This document shows positions 30,793 to 33,752 of a stretch of 33,752 nt of DNA, one piece after another (the first letter of the stretch is position 1; each line of letters starts with the position of its first letter). The position numbers and the translations under genes are program-made. Source of the DNA: Haliscomenobacter sp. (GTDB taxonomy: Bacteria > Bacteroidota > Bacteroidia > Chitinophagales > Saprospiraceae); the NCBI RefSeq assembly GCF_016718685.1, contig NZ_JADKCX010000085.1, forward strand, positions 1 to 33,752, read 5' to 3'. Below the pieces are notes generated by a model that ran no database searches, had not been told where the DNA came from, and worked only from the letters and a program-made list of their open reading frames with translations.

Positions 30793-31419
30793 TCAAGCCA
30801 GCGTTTCAACAATCTTTTGGATCGACCCTTCGGAAAGTACCAGTGCGTTGGCGCGCAGAATTTCATATGTATTCAAATCCTGGGCACGCACCACCTTAGT
30901 AGTAGGGATGTTGCGGCTAGAGCGGAATACATTGTCATTTTGTTCTGCAACTACGACCAAAGATTTTTTGCCACCCACATTGAGCTTGCTCAGGATGTCG
31001 GCAAAATTTTTGGTTTTTGCGGTTTCGAAGTTAAAATCTTCAACGATTACGATCGAGCCACTTTGCGCTTTGGTGCTCAGTGCTGATCTGCGTGCCAGAC
31101 GTTTAACTTTTTTGTTCAGTTTTTGCTCATAATCCCGTGGGCGTGGTCCGAAAACCCGGGCACCACCTGGGAACAATGGGCTATTGATGTCACCTTTCCG
31201 GGAGCCACCGGTTCCCTTTTGACGGTGCAACTTGCGTGTAGAACCGCTGATTTCCCAGCGTTCTTTTGATTTGTGGGTACCTTGGCGCTGATTTGCCAGA
31301 TATTGCTTTACAGACAAGTAAAGCACGTGCTCATTCGGCTCGCCGCCGAAAACGTCATCTGGAAGGTCAACGGCTCTACCGGTCTTTTCGCCCTGAATAT
31401 TGAAAACATCCAATTTCAT
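30793..31419 (-). CDS. rplD: Ribosomal protein L4 (uL4)
   Basis: 208 residues. The extended loop that reaches the exit tunnel is seen in KLHRQKGTGGSRKGDINSPLFPGGARVFGPRPRDY. The C-terminal part (VVAEQNDNVFRSSRNIPTTKVVRAQDLNTYEILRANALVLSEG) is typical. In gamma-proteobacteria L4 represses the S10 operon. No such leader is recognised here. Confidence 0.98.
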   Translation of the reverse strand: MKLDVFNIQGEKTGRAVDLPDDVFGGEPNEHVLYLSVKQYLANQRQGTHKSKERWEISGSTRKLHRQKGTGGSRKGDINSPLFPGGARVFGPRPRDYEQKLNKKVKRLARRSALSTKAQSGSIVIVEDFNFETAKTKNFADILSKLNVGGKKSLVVVAEQNDNVFRSSRNIPTTKVVRAQDLNTYEILRANALVLSEGSIQKIVETLA

Positions 31420-31456
31420 GTTTCTTGAATTTAACTCGCCACGAGGCCGTTAACGA

Positions 31457-32083
31457 TTACTTTTTCTCCAGAATAACGTAAGCACCTTTGTGTCCAGGAA
31501 TTGCACCTTTGATCAAGATGAGGTTCTGGTCAGCAAATACTTTGAGTACTTTGAGGTTCTTCACCTTTACGTTGTCACCGCCGGTACGTCCTGGAAGACG
31601 TTTGCCTTTGAATACACGTGAAGGATAGGAAGAAGCACCCATAGAACCTGGGGCACGCTGGCGGTTGTGCTGACCGTGCGTAGCACCACCAACCCCGGAA
31701 AAGCCATAACGTTTAACAACGCCCTGGAAGCCTTTACCTTTGGTAACGCCCACTGCATGTACCATATCTCCTTCATTGAAGACATCGTCCACTTTGATGA
31801 TTTCGCCAATCGCTTTCTCAACAATAGAGAAATCGCGAAACTCAACCAACTTATGCTTTGGTTCGGTATTTGCTTTTTCGAAATGGCCCTGGAGGGGCTT
31901 CGAAGTATTTTTGGCTTTGGTATCCCCATAAGCCAATTGGAGGGCAGTATACCCATCGGTTTGCTCGGTCTTCACCTGCGTCACAACGCAAGGACCTGCT
32001 TCAATGACGGTACACGCCACACTTTTGCCAGTGCTATCGTACACACTGGTCATGCCAATCTTTTTACCAATCAGTCCGTTCAT
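31457..32083 (-). CDS. rplC: Ribosomal protein L3 (uL3)
   Basis: 208 residues from the ATG giving MNGLIGKKIGMTSVYDSTGK; a longer in-frame start (MQSYCNEFLN) is translated intergenic repeat and is rejected. The core VTKGKGFQGVVKRYGFSGVGGATHGQHNRQRAPGSMG is diagnostic. It nucleates 50S assembly. Confidence 0.97.
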   Translation of the reverse strand: MNGLIGKKIGMTSVYDSTGKSVACTVIEAGPCVVTQVKTEQTDGYTALQLAYGDTKAKNTSKPLQGHFEKANTEPKHKLVEFRDFSIVEKAIGEIIKVDDVFNEGDMVHAVGVTKGKGFQGVVKRYGFSGVGGATHGQHNRQRAPGSMGASSYPSRVFKGKRLPGRTGGDNVKVKNLKVLKVFADQNLILIKGAIPGHKGAYVILEKK

Positions 32084-32130
32084 CACTTCTTGATTTAAAA
32101 ATTCATTGCAATAGGATTGCAATCAATCAA

Positions 32131-32439
32131 TTACGTCAACTTAACTTGAATGTCTACGCCACTGGGCAATTCCAACTTGGACAGCGCATCTACTGTCTTT
32201 TGAGTAGGCGTGTAAATTTCAATCAGACGTTTGTGGGTTCGCAATTGGAACTGCTCACGAGACTTCTTGTTGACGTGCGGAGAACGGAGCACGGTAAAGA
32301 TTTTCTTCTCAGTGGGCAGCGGAATCGGGCCAGTTACAACGGCACCACTATTACGTACTGTTTTTACTATTTTCTCCGTCGATTTATCAACCAAATTATG
32401 GTCATACGAGCGGAGTTTGATCCTGATTTTCTGATTCAT
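32131..32439 (-). CDS. rpsJ: Ribosomal protein S10 (uS10)
   Basis: 102 residues. MNQKIRIKLRSYDHNLVDKSTEKIVKTVRNSGAVVTGPIPLPTEKK is the standard S10 start. It is a 30S head protein and also the NusE antitermination factor. It is the first gene of the S10 operon. No clear promoter is seen in the 166-nt gap before it. Confidence 0.98.
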   Translation of the reverse strand: MNQKIRIKLRSYDHNLVDKSTEKIVKTVRNSGAVVTGPIPLPTEKKIFTVLRSPHVNKKSREQFQLRTHKRLIEIYTPTQKTVDALSKLELPSGVDIQVKLT

Positions 32440-32512
32440 GCCTGAAAATCTGATTTGATATATGTCAATGAATGAACTTTCGGCAACTTTTACCGGAAGC
32501 GTTTTTTTTCAA

Positions 32513-32605
32513 GGTTTTAGGGTTTTAAGGTCTTAGGTTTTAGTTCGGCACCTCGACTTCGCTTGGCGTCCCGAACTTAAAACCTAAAACACAAAACCCT
32601 AAAAA
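32513..32605. repeat. 93-nt hairpin of GGTTTTAG-type repeats between fusA and rpsJ
   Basis: The left arm 32513-32548 contains GGTTTTAGGGTTTTAAGG- and GGTTTTAG-type units ending in GTTCGG. The right arm 32570-32605 starts CCGAAC and runs through AAAACCTAAAAC units. The loop is about 21 nt. The right arm ends at the base before the fusA stop codon (32606). It could attenuate transcription from fusA into the S10 operon. Confidence 0.85.
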
Positions 32606-33752
32606 TTATTTGCCACCTTTGGCCTTTTCAATCACGTCTTTCGCTACGTTCGCAGGCGCTGCTGCGAAGTGAGAGAATTCCATGGTTGAGTTCGCACGAC
32701 CAGAGGTAATGGTACGCAATTGTGTAACGTAGCCGAACATTTCAGCGAGCGGCACTTCAGCCTGGATAGAGATGGCGCCACCGGTGCGTGGTTCTTGCCC
32801 TTTTGGCAAACCACGGCGACGGTTGAGGTCACCAATTACAGATCCAGTGTATTCATCAGGCGTAATGACTTCCAGTTTCATGATTGGCTCCAGCAAAACA
32901 GGTTTGCACTTAGGAGCGGCTTCACGGAAACCTTCTTTGGCACAAAGTTCGAAGGCTACTGGCTTCGAGTCCACGGCGTGCATCGAGCCGTCGAATACTC
33001 TAACCTTCATGCTATCGATAGAGAAACCAGCCAAAATACCGTTGTCCATCATGGCTTTGAAACCATCCTGAATTGGCTTTGCGTAGTTTTTATCGATGGC
33101 ACCACCCACGATACCCCAAACGAATTGGAGGCGTGTTTTGCCATTTTTGAAGTCGTCGCTTTCCAGGAAGTCTTCATCAGCAGGGCCGAGTTCGAATTCC
33201 ATATCGGCAAACAAACCAGAACCACCCGTTTGTTTTTTCAAACGCTCGCGGTGAGCGGTTTTGCTTGTCAGTGCTTCTTTGTAGTTTACTTGAGGTGCAC
33301 CCTGGTTACACTCTACTTTGAACTCGCGACGCAGACGGTCAACGATGATCTCGAGGTGTAATTCACCCATCCCGCTGATCACGGTTTGGTTGGTGTCTTC
33401 ATCGTATTTTACGCGGAAGGTAGGGTCTTCTTCGGCCAATTTAGCCAGAGCCATACCCAGTTTATCGAGGTCCTTCTGAGTTTTAGGTTCTACCGCAATG
33501 GCAATAACCGGCTCAGGGAAAACCATAGATTCGAGAATGATTGGTTTGTCGAGATCACAAAGGGTATCACCCGTTTTGATGTCTTTAAAACCTACCGCTG
33601 CTGCAATATCACCTGCTTCTACCCGATCGATTGGGTTTTGCTTGTTGGCGTGCATTTGATACAAACGGGAGATGCGCTCTTTGTTGTCAGAACGGGTGTT
33701 CAACACATAAGAACCAGCATCCAGTGCACCAGAATAGACGCGCATGAAAGCC
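32606..33752 (-). CDS. fusA: Elongation factor G, C-terminal part (5' end beyond window)
   Basis: About 381 residues, running in frame to the right edge (AFMRVYSGALDAGSYVLN...), so the GTPase domain is missing only because the window ends. Domain II, domain III with MGELHLEIIVDRLRREF, domain IV with QTGGSGLFADMEFEL and VRVFDGSMHAVDSKPVAFE, and domain V ending TMEFSHFAAAPANVAKDVIEKAKGGK are visible. It drives translocation. Neighbouring rpsJ without tuf between them matches the Bacteroidota order. Confidence 0.97.
   Translation of the reverse strand, partial: AFMRVYSGALDAGSYVLNTRSDNKERISRLYQMHANKQNPIDRVEAGDIAAAVGFKDIKTGDTLCDLDKPIILESMVFPEPVIAIAVEPKTQKDLDKLGMALAKLAEEDPTFRVKYDEDTNQTVISGMGELHLEIIVDRLRREFKVECNQGAPQVNYKEALTSKTAHRERLKKQTGGSGLFADMEFELGPADEDFLESDDFKNGKTRLQFVWGIVGGAIDKNYAKPIQDGFKAMMDNGILAGFSIDSMKVRVFDGSMHAVDSKPVAFELCAKEGFREAAPKCKPVLLEPIMKLEVITPDEYTGSVIGDLNRRRGLPKGQEPRTGGAISIQAEVPLAEMFGYVTQLRTITSGRANSTMEFSHFAAAPANVAKDVIEKAKGGK

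Noticed and set aside
32105..32122. ATTGCAAT / GATTGCAATC repeats between rpsJ and rplC as a regulatory site
   Set aside because: They are short self-complementary 8-10 nt words in a 47-nt gap and could easily be chance.
1..33752. tRNA, rRNA, insertion sequence, toxin-antitoxin, phage or defence genes
   Set aside because: I looked on both strands and saw no such gene. Repeats without a transposase are reported only as repeats.

Overview
This window looks like a chromosomal segment from a member of the Bacteroidota, most likely the Saprospiria/Haliscomenobacter neighbourhood. The phylum call rests on a type IX secretion (T9SS) C-terminal sorting domain, several TAnnTTTG-type -7 promoter elements, the near absence of Shine-Dalgarno sequences, a zinc-free L36, and the gene orders fusA-rpsJ without tuf and rplQ...carA-eno. 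The finer placement is inference from general resemblance only.

Left third (1-9864). A minus-strand gene for an exported protein is cut by the left edge (1-169). It is followed by plus-strand genes: an NtrY-like membrane histidine kinase, a CrtI-type carotenoid desaturase overlapping by 4 nt a fused CruF-like/CrtZ-like carotenoid enzyme, a tail-anchored protein of unknown function, an amidohydrolase overlapping by 4 nt a small Rieske protein, and a NeuD/PglD-like acyltransferase with a TTG start. Facing these on the minus strand are a membrane glycosyltransferase and an MFS exporter.

Middle (9865-15506). Minus-strand housekeeping genes run carA, eno, a DivIC/FtsB-like gene and sucD. A plus-strand T9SS cargo protein with Asp-box repeats lies between carA and rplQ.

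Right half (15614-33752). The complete S10-spc-alpha ribosomal superoperon lies on the minus strand. It is preceded by the 3' part of fusA and reads rpsJ rplC rplD rplW rplB rpsS rplV rpsC rplP rpmC rpsQ rplN rplX rplE rpsN rpsH rplF rplR rpsE rpmD rplO secY map infA rpmJ rpsM rpsK rpsD rpoA rplQ. A convincing intrinsic terminator follows rplQ.

The genes themselves are mostly ordinary. The unusual layer is between them: nearly every gap of about 90-200 nt, even inside the ribosomal superoperon, holds a palindrome or a hairpin built of short tandem repeats. Many of these start within a few bases of a stop codon or contain it. Several families are visible: CCCACGA-type 20-nt palindromes, (GGTTCGGG)n, (GTGAAAA)n and (GGTTTTAG)n hairpins, a direct CATAACT array, an 87-nt near-palindrome after eno and a 159-bp inverted-repeat element after sucD. 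I see no transposase, CRISPR array, tRNA or rRNA gene, and no defence or other multi-gene system that I could call new. The repeat layer, the CruF/CrtZ fusion and the Gly/Arg-rich tail of S3 are the best leads.
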